A stretch of 64,000 nt of DNA from Marinobacter alexandrii (GTDB lineage Bacteria; Bacteroidota; Bacteroidia; Cytophagales; Cyclobacteriaceae), in contig JBDWTN010000007.1 of NCBI GenBank assembly GCA_039984955.1, positions 1,806,501 through 1,870,500 on the forward strand, given 5' to 3'. Shown here piece after piece: positions 38,708 to 47,820 of the stretch; position 1 is the stretch's first letter, and each line of letters opens with the position of its first letter. The notes under the pieces were generated by a model. The model was given only the letters and a program-made list of their open reading frames with translations. It did not search any database and had not been told where the DNA came from. The translations under genes and the position numbers were made by a program.

Positions 38708-39805
38708 TCACCTCTTATACCTTCTTTCGAGATTATCGTAAAAATCTTTCTGAAAATTCTTCACGGAGATATTGAGCGATCGCTTGATGTCTCCATTTGT
38801 TTTTATCAAATCAAGCACTGCAGTCCAACCATATGTTGAATCGATATATTCAATCAAATAATAACCTAGTACGTATTTCAACTGAGACGTTCGATCTCTT
38901 TCAATCTGTTTTAGTGAAGGATATTTGCCTTCTTTCAGGAATTCAAGTTCGTATGGATTGTCGGTCCATTTACAACATCCTTTATATACTGCGATACCTT
39001 CCCACAACCACCCAGGAGCTCTTTGAGTATCAGAAATTAAGCTTAAATGAATACAATGGATAAACTCATGTAAAATCATTTCGTAGGGATCTATTTTCTC
39101 TTCCCTTATCTCTTCTGCCACAATTGTAGATAGCATCCTTATCTCGTTTTCATCCCAAGCTCTTCCCATTTGCCACTGAGGAGCTCCTGGTGTTAAAACT
39201 GCATTGTGGTAAGTTTTAAGATCTGGATAAATCCGTATAGTGGTAATAGGAAATCCCGTTATTTCAAAGTCCCTGATCAAATCTTCAAACTTCTCTTCGA
39301 GTGCCACAGCTACCGCTGGAGTCTTTGCCGTATCTATCACACTATACTCCAATAGGAAATGATCAGTATTATAGGAATAGCGCAATTCACTCTCTGTATT
39401 AACTGCCAAATCGCTTAAGTCTTCATTTCTGTACCCATACAAATCAGTAGGCCATTCACTTCTCGGTCTGAACACACGAAAACTCTCCAGTTGGTCGTTC
39501 TCAAAATTTAGTACTAAATAGTACGTCGAATCACTATCGGTAATTTTCATTTCCCCCTCTGATAAAAAGATAGTTGGCTTTAGCCCTCCATTTTCATAGG
39601 GAATAAGTTCCCGATCTATATCTGAGTCATAGATGATAAACAGTCGGTCATCTTTTAGGTACCAGCGACTTCTAAATAATGGTTTGTTTGGTCTGACACC
39701 TACATCATAGTAACCTACAAACTGATCGAGCGCGGGGAGTTGATCAGACTGAGAAAAGCTTTGAAGTAATAGAATTGAAAAAGCAAATGAAAGTACGGTT
39801 CGCAT
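38708..39805 (-). CDS. Secreted peptidase MA-like metalloprotein
   Basis: 365 residues with a signal peptide (MRTVLSFAFSILLLQSFSQ). The second half carries ILHEFIHCIHLS (HExxH zinc motif, about 244-248) followed by GWLWEGIAVYKG, whose Glu fits the third zinc ligand of gluzincins of the peptidase MA type. The N-terminal 130 residues form an apparent beta-rich domain of the kind that follows signal peptides in Bacteroidota hydrolases. Proteolysis is plausible but the substrate is unknown. It is the last gene of a minus-strand series, 75 bp after the AraC regulator at 39881, and ends next to the convergent gene 37288. Confidence 0.85.
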   Translation of the reverse strand: MRTVLSFAFSILLLQSFSQSDQLPALDQFVGYYDVGVRPNKPLFRSRWYLKDDRLFIIYDSDIDRELIPYENGGLKPTIFLSEGEMKITDSDSTYYLVLNFENDQLESFRVFRPRSEWPTDLYGYRNEDLSDLAVNTESELRYSYNTDHFLLEYSVIDTAKTPAVAVALEEKFEDLIRDFEITGFPITTIRIYPDLKTYHNAVLTPGAPQWQMGRAWDENEIRMLSTIVAEEIREEKIDPYEMILHEFIHCIHLSLISDTQRAPGWLWEGIAVYKGCCKWTDNPYELEFLKEGKYPSLKQIERDRTSQLKYVLGYYLIEYIDSTYGWTAVLDLIKTNGDIKRSLNISVKNFQKDFYDNLERRYKR

Positions 39806-39880
39806 AAAGAGTTTTGAAATGTTTAAGTCACGAAAAAACTCAATACTTCATCGTCATGCGTCCCAATAGGTAGAATGGCA

Positions 39881-41035
39881 CTAATTCTTTGACACTTTTC
39901 TTAAGTATTGACTTGGTGTATCTCCAGTCATTTCTTTAAAAACACGATTAAAGGATGTTTTCGAATTGAAACCACATTCCAATGCAATGGCCAACAATGT
40001 GAACCTATTTCCATCATTTCTCATCAACCTCTGTTTGACAGCTTCTATCCGATATGAATTCACTAGTTCAAAAAAACTCTTCTTCAAATGTGTGTTGATC
40101 ACAAACGAAACCAAGTTCGGATCTTTGGCTAAAACACTGGCAAATTCTTTGAGTGAGAGCGTTGCATTCATGAAAAGGTCGTTCTTCTCCATCTCCGTTT
40201 TTATCGCTGCAATTAATTCTGATATTTCACTTTGAGCTAGATGGTGATAGCCTCCTTTTATATTTTTTATTAGATCACCAATATTCATAACGAACCCCTT
40301 TTTCAGTCCTTGAAGTCCAACCCAATAGGTAAGGTAAGTAAGCAGGGTCAAGAGGAAATAGGTAACAGCAATTGTAAATACATTTTGAATTTGCCCTCTG
40401 AAGAGGATTAAAAAACTCACAGCAAATGGAATCCAGATCAACCAAAACAATCTGTAATATTCCAAAAGCTTAATCAACCATTGCAACGTCTTTTTCCGAA
40501 TCTCCGAAAACTGCTGTACCAACAATTTTTCATGAGATTCAATTTCCTTCATCGACCTTCTCAAATAATAGAATATAGAGATGGAAGCCGAGACATAAAT
40601 AAGCGGTGTAATGATCCGATCAGTAGGCACATTGTAATAAATCTCCCTTGAAAGTATTGCCCAACATATCTGAAAGAGCTGTAATATCAACTCTATTCCC
40701 AAAGGAACGAAGTGCAGCATCTCTTTTTTCGAAAGCTTGAAACCAGAGCGAGTAAATGAGCACGTGTAAAAGAACAACAATGGACCTATCGCCAATAAAA
40801 ATGAATATGGAATCCACAGCAACCAAGGAAATAGGTTGTCCAAATTTAAATCCAGAAGCATCAAATATGTCAAATGTAAATTGACTACCAATATTAGAAA
40901 AGCAAGTAAACGGTTGCTTCGTTTATTATCCGCTTTGCTAAAGATTAGAATCCCCGAGAGAATAAAAATCTGCACTATTCCTGAAACAATGAAAAAGTTG
41001 ATGGGATGCAGGTTGAAGTATATCTCAGTTTTCAC
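39881..41035 (-). CDS. Membrane-bound AraC-family regulator
   Basis: 384 residues. The N-terminal two thirds hold about seven hydrophobic helices (FFIVSGIVQIFILSGILIF, then LLAFLILVVNLHLTYLMLL and onwards), and the C-terminal 100 residues are a double helix-turn-helix AraC domain: SLKEFASVLAKDPNLVSFVI, FFELVNSYRIEAVKQRL and LECGFNSKTSFNRVFKEMTG. Such 7TM-AraC proteins in Bacteroidota are thought to link a membrane signal to transcription of neighbouring genes. It lies downstream of the TonB-type receptor 41173, and an intrinsic terminator between them suggests separate transcription. The ligand is unknown. Confidence 0.92.
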   Translation of the reverse strand: MKTEIYFNLHPINFFIVSGIVQIFILSGILIFSKADNKRSNRLLAFLILVVNLHLTYLMLLDLNLDNLFPWLLWIPYSFLLAIGPLLFFYTCSFTRSGFKLSKKEMLHFVPLGIELILQLFQICWAILSREIYYNVPTDRIITPLIYVSASISIFYYLRRSMKEIESHEKLLVQQFSEIRKKTLQWLIKLLEYYRLFWLIWIPFAVSFLILFRGQIQNVFTIAVTYFLLTLLTYLTYWVGLQGLKKGFVMNIGDLIKNIKGGYHHLAQSEISELIAAIKTEMEKNDLFMNATLSLKEFASVLAKDPNLVSFVINTHLKKSFFELVNSYRIEAVKQRLMRNDGNRFTLLAIALECGFNSKTSFNRVFKEMTGDTPSQYLRKVSKN

Positions 41036-41154
41036 CTAAAATTATTTTGTGAGCTGAGACAAAAATGATGCTAAAGATCATCACTTAAAGGGTTTGGTGG
41101 ATTTTAAGATATATCAGTAAAGCTCACAAAAATTGAAGCTTTTTTTAAAAGATG

Positions 41155-41187
41155 AAAATCAAAAAGTGGAGGCTATAAGCCTCCACT
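41155..41187 (-). terminator. Intrinsic terminator overlapping the receptor stop codon
   Basis: Arms agtggaggct (41165-41174) and agcctccact (41178-41187) form a perfect 10-bp stem with a 3-nt loop. On the minus strand the stem is followed by TTTT-GATTTT. The stop codon of the TonB-type receptor (41173-41175) lies within this hairpin, so the last codons and the terminator share bases. Confidence 0.85.
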
Positions 41188-43566
41188 ACTTTTCTTTTCG
41201 TTGTTGTCTCGCTTTTTGCGCTTAAGTGACTGTCTCTTCCCACTCCCAAACCTATGAGAATATCCTATAAAGAATGTTTGACTATCCCAATCAAAAACAC
41301 CGCTTTGTAGAACAGGTCTCTCTCCTTCAAACGAGAACTGCTGAGTATGAAAAATATCATTAAAATTTATGCTGAGTGTCCCTTTACCTTTGAACATTGA
41401 GTACCTGGTACCTGCATTCACAAAATAGAAAGCGAGTGTTTCATATTGAAGATTGGTGTTAGCTCCTCGGTACAAGCCGATTAGCTGAAAAGTCAATCTC
41501 TTGCTCGCCTTGAAACTGTGGTTCATCCGAAAATTGTAAAGGACATTTTGAACTTCTCTAAATTCACCTTGCGCCACACCTCTTTGTGTTTGAGCATAAA
41601 GATCAAAGCTTGAGGTAAGACTCCACCATGACGCCAGTTGATAGTTACCACTAAGCTCAAACCCATAAGCTGAGTTATTACGATAGTTGTTGTACGAGAA
41701 TAAAATGTTGTCTGAATTATCCGGATCATTGAAGCCAAAACGGGTGATCTCATCATGAATTCTTCGATAAAATATCCCAGAAGTTATACTTCCTGCTTTT
41801 AATTGTCTCGTGTAGTTTAATTCTGCAGAATTAGTGAATTGTGGTATCAATGCAGGGTTACCAACATTCGTGATTCTTGCCGAACTCCATGCTCGCATCG
41901 GATTTACCTGATCAAGATTGGGCCGATCCACTCTCCGACTGACACTGAAATTGAAGGCGTCACGCTGTTTCTCAGGATCAGGGACATAACTCAGGAAAAT
42001 AGATGGATAAACTGAAAAAATCTGATCATCAAATCGTTGCTCCAAGTTATCTATTTCATTGAAACCCCCAAGTGTTCTAAAATCTTCTAGCCTCGCACCT
42101 AATTGATACGACCATTTACCCAGATCATTTCCGAAACTAAAATAGATAGCATAAATATCTCTATCAAAATCATACCCAGAATTCCGAAAGTTTGGATTGG
42201 TTGTTTTATAGGTATTGTCTGTAAGTTGCAATCGTACTTCGGCACCAGCCTCTAGCTTCTTTGTTTCTCCCAGACTCAATTCATAATCCAGGTTGATCGT
42301 GGTATTTTCTCGGTCAGTGCTGATATTTTCCTCTGCATTATCGACAGCAATTTCGTTCCCGTAAAAGTCGAAGTTGGCTTTTTCAACTCCTTCAAATCGA
42401 CTATAATCAACCTCTACTTCCAATGAAGACTGGCCGCTGAATTGATGCTTGGCATCAACATTAAATGTCGAAGTGTAATTATCAACTTCACTGGCATACT
42501 CTTGCCCAAATTCCGAATCTTCATTCCCCGGAAACTGGATATCCGTTGAACGAAAAGCTGCATTATCAAACCAATTTTGAACGGTGTAGCCAGACAAAAC
42601 TGTGCGCTCACCCAGCTCATAATCTACGCCAATCTTGGCTAAATGAGAGGTCCTATCATTGATCGTAAACCATACTTCCTCTGACGGATCTCCAAGTCTT
42701 GTTATTGAACCCCATGTGGGTGAGGGACCATCTGTGAGACCATAGTTGAGATAGTAGTTGGCTTTCTTGGTTTTATAATTTGTGTCTACCGACCCGTTCC
42801 ATCTTTGCTCATGACCACTTGTCAAGCCACTTGTCATACTTCCATTGAATCCCAAATTGGTGTTTTTATGCAAGATGATATTAATAATCCCACTCATACC
42901 TTCGGGGATGTATTTAGCAGATGGATTGGTGATCAATTCGATTTGTTTTATCGAACCGGAGGGAATTTGCTGTAATAATTGCGAGGTACTTAGGTTGGTC
43001 GGCTTACCATCCACAAGTACCATTACATTGTCATTCCCCCTTAAAGATACAGTCCCATTTTGATCCACATCAACCGATGGGATATTGACCATCAGATCTA
43101 CTGCACTTGGACCCGTGGTGGCCAGATCCTTCCCGATGTTGATTACTTTTCTATCAATCTTTTGCTGGATAGTAGATCGTTCAGCAACAACCTCTACTCC
43201 TTCGAGCTGAGTAGCCTCCTCAATCATGAAAATGTCACCTATTTCTACCTTCTCGTTTCTCTCAGAAATCGTAACCTCTTTACGCAACGTTTTATAACCA
43301 ATAAACTGAAACTCTAACACATAATTACCCATTGGTATATTCTTGATTCGAAATGTCCCGGTCTCATCAGAAATCTGTCCTCCAATGATTCTATCAAAAT
43401 CTTTCGATTTTATCGCTACTGTCACATACGGTAGTACCTCTTCCAAATTTTGGTCAATGACTGAACCAGTTACTTCGGCTTTTGCATTGTCTTTTTGTCC
43501 GTAGATTACGGAAGAAGAAAACAGAAATAATAAGGTTAACAGTTTATTTTTATTTATTTTTTTCAT
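41173..43566 (-). CDS. TonB-dependent receptor-like outer membrane protein
   Basis: 797 residues from the ATG at 43566 (MKKINKNKLLTLLFLFSSSVIYGQ signal peptide); a further in-frame start 27 bp upstream adds residues before the signal peptide and was not chosen. The order is signal peptide, carboxypeptidase-regulatory-like domain (AEVTGSVIDQNLEEVLPYVT, about 30-110), plug (PSAVDLMVNIPSVDVDQNG, VSLRGNDNVMVLVDGKPTNL, about 150-210) and a long C-terminal beta-barrel of the OMP_b-brl_3 kind, ending in a basic tail rich in Lys and Arg. The substrate is not indicated. It lies between two membrane AraC genes on the same strand. Confidence 0.92.
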   Translation of the reverse strand: MKKINKNKLLTLLFLFSSSVIYGQKDNAKAEVTGSVIDQNLEEVLPYVTVAIKSKDFDRIIGGQISDETGTFRIKNIPMGNYVLEFQFIGYKTLRKEVTISERNEKVEIGDIFMIEEATQLEGVEVVAERSTIQQKIDRKVINIGKDLATTGPSAVDLMVNIPSVDVDQNGTVSLRGNDNVMVLVDGKPTNLSTSQLLQQIPSGSIKQIELITNPSAKYIPEGMSGIINIILHKNTNLGFNGSMTSGLTSGHEQRWNGSVDTNYKTKKANYYLNYGLTDGPSPTWGSITRLGDPSEEVWFTINDRTSHLAKIGVDYELGERTVLSGYTVQNWFDNAAFRSTDIQFPGNEDSEFGQEYASEVDNYTSTFNVDAKHQFSGQSSLEVEVDYSRFEGVEKANFDFYGNEIAVDNAEENISTDRENTTINLDYELSLGETKKLEAGAEVRLQLTDNTYKTTNPNFRNSGYDFDRDIYAIYFSFGNDLGKWSYQLGARLEDFRTLGGFNEIDNLEQRFDDQIFSVYPSIFLSYVPDPEKQRDAFNFSVSRRVDRPNLDQVNPMRAWSSARITNVGNPALIPQFTNSAELNYTRQLKAGSITSGIFYRRIHDEITRFGFNDPDNSDNILFSYNNYRNNSAYGFELSGNYQLASWWSLTSSFDLYAQTQRGVAQGEFREVQNVLYNFRMNHSFKASKRLTFQLIGLYRGANTNLQYETLAFYFVNAGTRYSMFKGKGTLSINFNDIFHTQQFSFEGERPVLQSGVFDWDSQTFFIGYSHRFGSGKRQSLKRKKRDNNEKKSSGGL

Positions 43567-43640
43567 AACGGTATTGATTATAAAACAAGCCAATAATGCA
43601 TCGAATTCCAGATAGGAATAAGTCCAAATGCAGTATAGAT

Positions 43641-44750
43641 TTAGTTTAATTCACGAGCGAAGTATTCCCTTGGGGAAGTGCCCATCAGTTTTTTGAATGA
43701 TTTATTAAAGGTGGTTTTGGAGTTAAATCCTGCCTCCTGTGCAAGCCCAAAAAAGGTTAGGTTTTTAGCTCTATCTGTTTTCGCCAATTCTACAAATTCT
43801 TTAATTCGATGATAATTGACATACTCAAAGAAATTCATGCCAATCCTCTCATTAAGTAATCTTGCCACTTCTGGATTGTTCACCCCAAGCATTTCAGCCA
43901 GGTCAGCTTTCATCAGGTTTCTATTGAGATAGGGCTTCTTTTCCTCCATCAGTTGATCCAGTTTTACTTTCAGCTTATCTAAATCTCGTGTTGAGAGCTT
44001 TGACTGAATGTACTTTTTAGGACTGATGTGTTCTGTCACTTTGAAAAGTTCTGGCTCCTTCATAGTGTAGTAGGTTATGAACAAAATGATCAGCGCTATA
44101 CTCGTCCATATGTAATTCCGAGCGTTTATTTCCAGCTTCTCAAACCCAAACATGCTAACGAAGTACACTATGACCCAAAATGCCAGACAAATACCGATGG
44201 CTATCAGGAAGTTTCTAAAAAACTTTGTTTTTACCACATAACTTAACTCATTCCCAAGTTCTTCACGGAAGCGAAGGAATATCCTAAAACTGGCAATCCA
44301 ATAGGCAATATTGAATATCAATGCAAAGCCAATAAATGTAATGACATGTTCGAAAAGTCCACCATCTTTAAATCGATCGCGGATTTCTTCATTACTAGGA
44401 AGGATAAATATGACCGAGATCAACGAACTGTAGATCACAGCAGGTATGTAATGAACCAACTCTTTGTATGAAAACCGTTTGTTGAGCAACGATGATTTTG
44501 TAAATAAATACACCGTTGAACCAAACAGTAGATTGGCAAATTCAGAAATGGTAATAAAACGTCTATTTGATCCAAAGATCTCCGTTGCACTCAAGACCCT
44601 TCCCGACAACCCTACTATCAATACGACAATCAAAAAAATCAGATATCCATTCATGTTTCTTCTGTTCTTCTCAGAAAAGGCATAAATGCCTAACAGAAAG
44701 AGGGCTTGAAGAAAACCGAAATATACCAGTTGATTTAAAAGTAACTGCAT
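43641..44750 (-). CDS. Membrane-bound AraC-family regulator
   Basis: 369 residues: about seven N-terminal hydrophobic helices (FGFLQALFLLGIYAF, MNGYLIFLIVVLIVGLSG and others) and a C-terminal AraC domain with KADLAEMLGVNNPEVARLL, FFEYVNYHRIKEFVELA and AQEAGFNSKTTFNKSFKKLM. It shares architecture with 39881 but is only distantly similar. Its 3' end lies 74 bp before the receptor start on the same strand, so it is the better candidate for control of the receptor. A 22-bp palindrome lies 15 bp upstream of its start. Confidence 0.92.
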   Translation of the reverse strand: MQLLLNQLVYFGFLQALFLLGIYAFSEKNRRNMNGYLIFLIVVLIVGLSGRVLSATEIFGSNRRFITISEFANLLFGSTVYLFTKSSLLNKRFSYKELVHYIPAVIYSSLISVIFILPSNEEIRDRFKDGGLFEHVITFIGFALIFNIAYWIASFRIFLRFREELGNELSYVVKTKFFRNFLIAIGICLAFWVIVYFVSMFGFEKLEINARNYIWTSIALIILFITYYTMKEPELFKVTEHISPKKYIQSKLSTRDLDKLKVKLDQLMEEKKPYLNRNLMKADLAEMLGVNNPEVARLLNERIGMNFFEYVNYHRIKEFVELAKTDRAKNLTFFGLAQEAGFNSKTTFNKSFKKLMGTSPREYFARELN

Positions 44751-44765
44751 GAGCGCGCTAATTTA

Positions 44766-44787
44766 GGCTCATGTTAAAACATGAGCC
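44766..44787. repeat. 22-bp palindrome upstream of the AraC gene at 43641-44750
   Basis: Arms ggctcatgtt (44766-44775) and aacatgagcc (44778-44787) are perfectly complementary with two bases between. The site sits between the stop of 44799 and the AraC start at 44750 (minus strand). No T tract follows on the minus strand, so a terminator is less likely than a regulator-binding site or an intercistronic RNA hairpin. Confidence 0.65.
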
Positions 44788-44798
44788 CTCTTAAGTGA

Positions 44799-45497
44799 TT
44801 ATTGAATAGCGAATTGATTGACGTGTTTTACGGAGCTATGATCCATGCCTTTGTTCTTTGCATTGAAAGAGTCAAAAGCTTGTTTACTTTCCCACTCTAC
44901 GATCGAAAGAAAGTCGGGATTGTATTCATAGCCAAAAGGTGAAGAGCCCTTCAGAAACCCAATCAGTTTATTACCTCCAGATTCTTTTACCTGCTTAAGC
45001 CAGTCCTTTCTAAATTTTTGAAACTCTGCATCGTCAATTCCCCAGTACGCTGTGACCACATTAAATTTTTCTGGATTCACATCAAACGAGTAATCTTGGC
45101 TCACCTCCCAGTAGGTAAGATCAAAATTGGACCAGATCGCACGTCGCATTTCATGAAAGTTGGGAACTGACTTGTCAATGTTGGCAACAAACTTCTCGCG
45201 TAATTCAATGGACTCCCATGCTCCAAATACCATTACTTCCGGATGGTAGTTACCTTGTAAGGAACTGTCGATGGCGAACCCATTGAGAGGCGTATACCCT
45301 CCTTTCTCAGCAATTGGAAAGGCTAATTTGAAGTAGTCCTTCTGAATATCGTCAGTGCCGTCTTTTGTGCTGAGGAAGATGATATCGAATACCTGACCCT
45401 TTTTTAGCGAGTACGATTTTATTTCCGATTGAGCTTGAACTCCGAGGGAGAGAATAAAAAGAAGAGCAGATAATAAGTAGCTTTTTGTCATTGTCAT
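44799..45497 (-). CDS. Secreted protein with two ABM/DUF1330-like barrel domains
   Basis: 232 residues from the ATG at 45497; a longer reading to 45533 places 12 residues before the signal peptide, and ATG 45491 is another option. The signal peptide is TKSYLLSALLFILSLGVQAQ. Two halves repeat the same strand-helix pattern: VMVFGAWESIELREKFVANI in the first and FLSIVEWESKQAFDSFNAKN in the second, the form of dimeric alpha-beta barrel proteins fused in tandem. A periplasmic location is expected. No catalytic site is recognised. It may be co-transcribed with the AraC gene 48 bp downstream. Confidence 0.82.
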   Translation of the reverse strand: MTMTKSYLLSALLFILSLGVQAQSEIKSYSLKKGQVFDIIFLSTKDGTDDIQKDYFKLAFPIAEKGGYTPLNGFAIDSSLQGNYHPEVMVFGAWESIELREKFVANIDKSVPNFHEMRRAIWSNFDLTYWEVSQDYSFDVNPEKFNVVTAYWGIDDAEFQKFRKDWLKQVKESGGNKLIGFLKGSSPFGYEYNPDFLSIVEWESKQAFDSFNAKNKGMDHSSVKHVNQFAIQ

Positions 45498-45961
45498 AAT
45501 GTATATTTTTCGTTTGGCCAATGTTACGGCCACAAAACCTGCTGGTTTGGAAAAAAGCCCTCTGATACGTTCTTATACCGTATGCGTACTCCATTTAGGA
45601 TGATTGATCATGTAAAAAGATTTTTCTACTCTTTTGATAGACTCCCGTTCGCAATAAATAAATCATTCTGTTTTCGTAGCTAAATTTTGTTGTGATGTTG
45701 TCACCTTTTGTCTACTTCATCAATATTGAATACTTCATTTGATTCTATTCTTTTGCTTAAGAAAGAGTGCAAAAGCTTTCTAATTTGGTTTGACATCTCA
45801 AGAATCATTTGCTTACTACACTTGATTACAGTTCTCTACTGATTGCTTGCGATGAATAATAGAGTTCTTGATGGATATAGAGCAAACATAATTGGCTCAC
45901 GCAACCACTTTTAAAAACATGACGTCTTGAAAAAGAGATCGGATAGATCTTAGGTTAACAA
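45498..45961. other. 464-bp intergenic region between divergent genes
   Basis: No open frame here has convincing coding character. The region must hold the promoters for the minus-strand gene at 45497 and the ECF sigma gene at 45962. CAAACATA at 45883-45890 is a -7-like match on the minus strand but is about 390 bp from the nearest minus-strand gene. ACTCCATTTAGGAT (45588-45601) faintly resembles the PadR-operator core. I see no RNA gene or strong hairpin. Confidence 0.5.
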
Positions 45962-46525
45962 ATGAATAAAGTAAAACTCTCTCAAATGGTTATTGACTGC
46001 AAGCAGGGGAAAACTGGCAGTGAGAGAGTGATTTATGAGCACTTTTATTCTTATGGAATCAGTATCAGTATGCGGTACAGTTCAAATTACGAAGAGGCAG
46101 TAGAGGTTTTGAATGATAGTTTTCTCAAGGCATTTAAAAATATCAAAAAGCTAAAGGAAGACAATTTTAGGGGATGGCTGAGGCGTATCATTATTAATTC
46201 CGCAACTGATTATCACAGAAAGAATAAAAAGTACAGTTTTATTGAAAATGATTACGATTTAGCAAATAGTGAAATCTATGCAGAAGAGGTGATCATGGCG
46301 CAGCTGTCTTACGAAGATCTCCTTCAGGTAGTACAGCAGCTTACGCCAGCGTACAGGACCGTCTTTAATCTATATGTAATGGACGGGTATAAACACGAGG
46401 AAATAGCAAAAATGGTAGGTATTTCAGTGGGAGCATCGAAATCCAACCTTTCTCGTGCACGACAAATGCTCAAGGACTTGTTAAAAAAAACATTGAATAA
46501 TGAGTACTCGGAAGCTATCGGATAA
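45962..46525 (+). CDS. ECF-type RNA polymerase sigma factor
   Basis: 187 residues, usual for ECF sigma factors. Region 2 is NYEEAVEVLNDSFLKAFKNIKKL with FRGWLRRIIINSATDYHRKN, and region 4 is LTPAYRTVFNLYVMDGYKHEEIAKMVGISVGASKSNLSRARQML, the helix-turn-helix that reads the -35 element. It overlaps the next gene (46500) by 26 bases, an operon arrangement usual for a sigma factor and its membrane regulator. Bacteroidota ECF factors of this kind often answer to cell-envelope cues. The target promoters cannot be identified from this window. Confidence 0.93.
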   Translation: MNKVKLSQMVIDCKQGKTGSERVIYEHFYSYGISISMRYSSNYEEAVEVLNDSFLKAFKNIKKLKEDNFRGWLRRIIINSATDYHRKNKKYSFIENDYDLANSEIYAEEVIMAQLSYEDLLQVVQQLTPAYRTVFNLYVMDGYKHEEIAKMVGISVGASKSNLSRARQMLKDLLKKTLNNEYSEAIG

Positions 46526-47807
46526 CGAATTTGATAAGTATGCCAAGAACATCCTGAAACGTCCGGATGTTGTACCATTCGATCAATCGGCTTGGGCCGC
46601 TATGGAGTCAAAGTTAGCTTCTCAGCCAATTCCAGGCTGGAAGGGAACCATATCTCAATGGACATCTTACGTAATAAACTCCGTAATTCTTTTCAGTCTG
46701 ATGTTCATCATTTCTCACAATGGAGAAACCTCTGCTTCCAAAGTAAGTTTGATTCAATCTGAAACATTAACGCCATTAAACATACGTAGCGAGGATAGTG
46801 TAATCGACACTGCTTTAGTTGGTTTAGAAAAACCTATACAAGAGCACACATCGAATACCACTCAGGCTGATACAAACATAGATAAGGAACTAATATCTAA
46901 TTCATCACAAGATTCAGGTTTTGAAATTGTAACAAACACCAAAAAAAATAATGTTACGGAGGAAGCCAGTACTGTTGAACTATACAGTCAAAGTACTACC
47001 ACTACAGAAAAATCACAACTACCGAAGGCCGATCCAATTATCCTTATTCGGAATTCAAATGCTGCATTAAATAATGAGCACTCGTTTATAATGCGCAGAG
47101 GTGTAGACATCAAAACTGCAGAATTATCTATCCCAAAGTTTTTACTATTTCAAACAGATTCCGTCTCTACAGAAGAGCAAGTCACAAAATCAATTAGAAA
47201 AAAAGGAATTAATCTAGGAATTGTTCTTTCACCTGACTTCACAACAGTGGGTGGATTCAATGAGTTTGATTCACCAGGATTGGATTACGGGATTACTTTT
47301 GAATACTATGTTCTGGATAGGTTCTCTGTGTCCAGTGGAGCGGTTGTTACTAGCAAACTTTATCGGACGACAGATTTAAACGAATATCAACTCCCGCAGG
47401 GATTTTGGAGTGGTGCAATTCCAGAGCAGATTAATGCAGACTGTCGTGTCATAGATATTCCGTTGAACTTGAGGTACTATGCGATTGAAGGAAAGCGAAA
47501 CACGCTATTCCTCAGCGCTGGTATGTCTAGCTACATTATGCTAAATGAAGTGTACTCGTACGATTATCCACAACAATACGCCAACGATCCGAATCGCAGA
47601 GATGCAGTTACAGTCACAAATGAGAATAATCATTTCTTTGGAGTCTACAATCTATCTGCGGGTATTCAAAGACAAGTCAGCGAAAAATTTTTTATCGAGT
47701 TTGAACCCTACTTAAAACAATCCTTGGATGGGGTTGGCTGGGGACAAGTTCAACTGAATAGCACAGGCGTGCTATTCAACATTAAATATCACTTTAATAC
47801 AAACTAA
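46500..47807 (+). CDS. Anti-sigma-like membrane protein fused to a beta-barrel-like domain
   Basis: 435 residues. Residues 1-50 (MSTRKLSDNEFDKYAKNILK) are polar, like the cytosolic part of Bacteroidota anti-sigma-type proteins. One hydrophobic helix follows at about 54-74 (YVINSVILFSLMFIISH), then a long Ser/Thr/Asn-rich linker (about 75-230) and a C-terminal 200-residue region of alternating strands with aromatic ends (FEYYVLDRFSVSSGAVV, GVLFNIKYHF at the end), like PorT-type outer-membrane barrels. An inner-membrane helix and an outer-membrane barrel in one chain would span the periplasm. The gene overlaps the sigma gene, and the role as its regulator is inferred from that context. Confidence 0.88.
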   Translation: MSTRKLSDNEFDKYAKNILKRPDVVPFDQSAWAAMESKLASQPIPGWKGTISQWTSYVINSVILFSLMFIISHNGETSASKVSLIQSETLTPLNIRSEDSVIDTALVGLEKPIQEHTSNTTQADTNIDKELISNSSQDSGFEIVTNTKKNNVTEEASTVELYSQSTTTTEKSQLPKADPIILIRNSNAALNNEHSFIMRRGVDIKTAELSIPKFLLFQTDSVSTEEQVTKSIRKKGINLGIVLSPDFTTVGGFNEFDSPGLDYGITFEYYVLDRFSVSSGAVVTSKLYRTTDLNEYQLPQGFWSGAIPEQINADCRVIDIPLNLRYYAIEGKRNTLFLSAGMSSYIMLNEVYSYDYPQQYANDPNRRDAVTVTNENNHFFGVYNLSAGIQRQVSEKFFIEFEPYLKQSLDGVGWGQVQLNSTGVLFNIKYHFNTN

Positions 47808-47820
47808 ATTTTAAATTAAA

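Noticed and set aside
45588-45601. ACTCCATTTAGGAT, similar to the PadR-operator core at 12 of 14 positions
   Set aside because: It is a single copy with mismatches in the central CAA and far from any permease; such matches are expected in AT-rich DNA.
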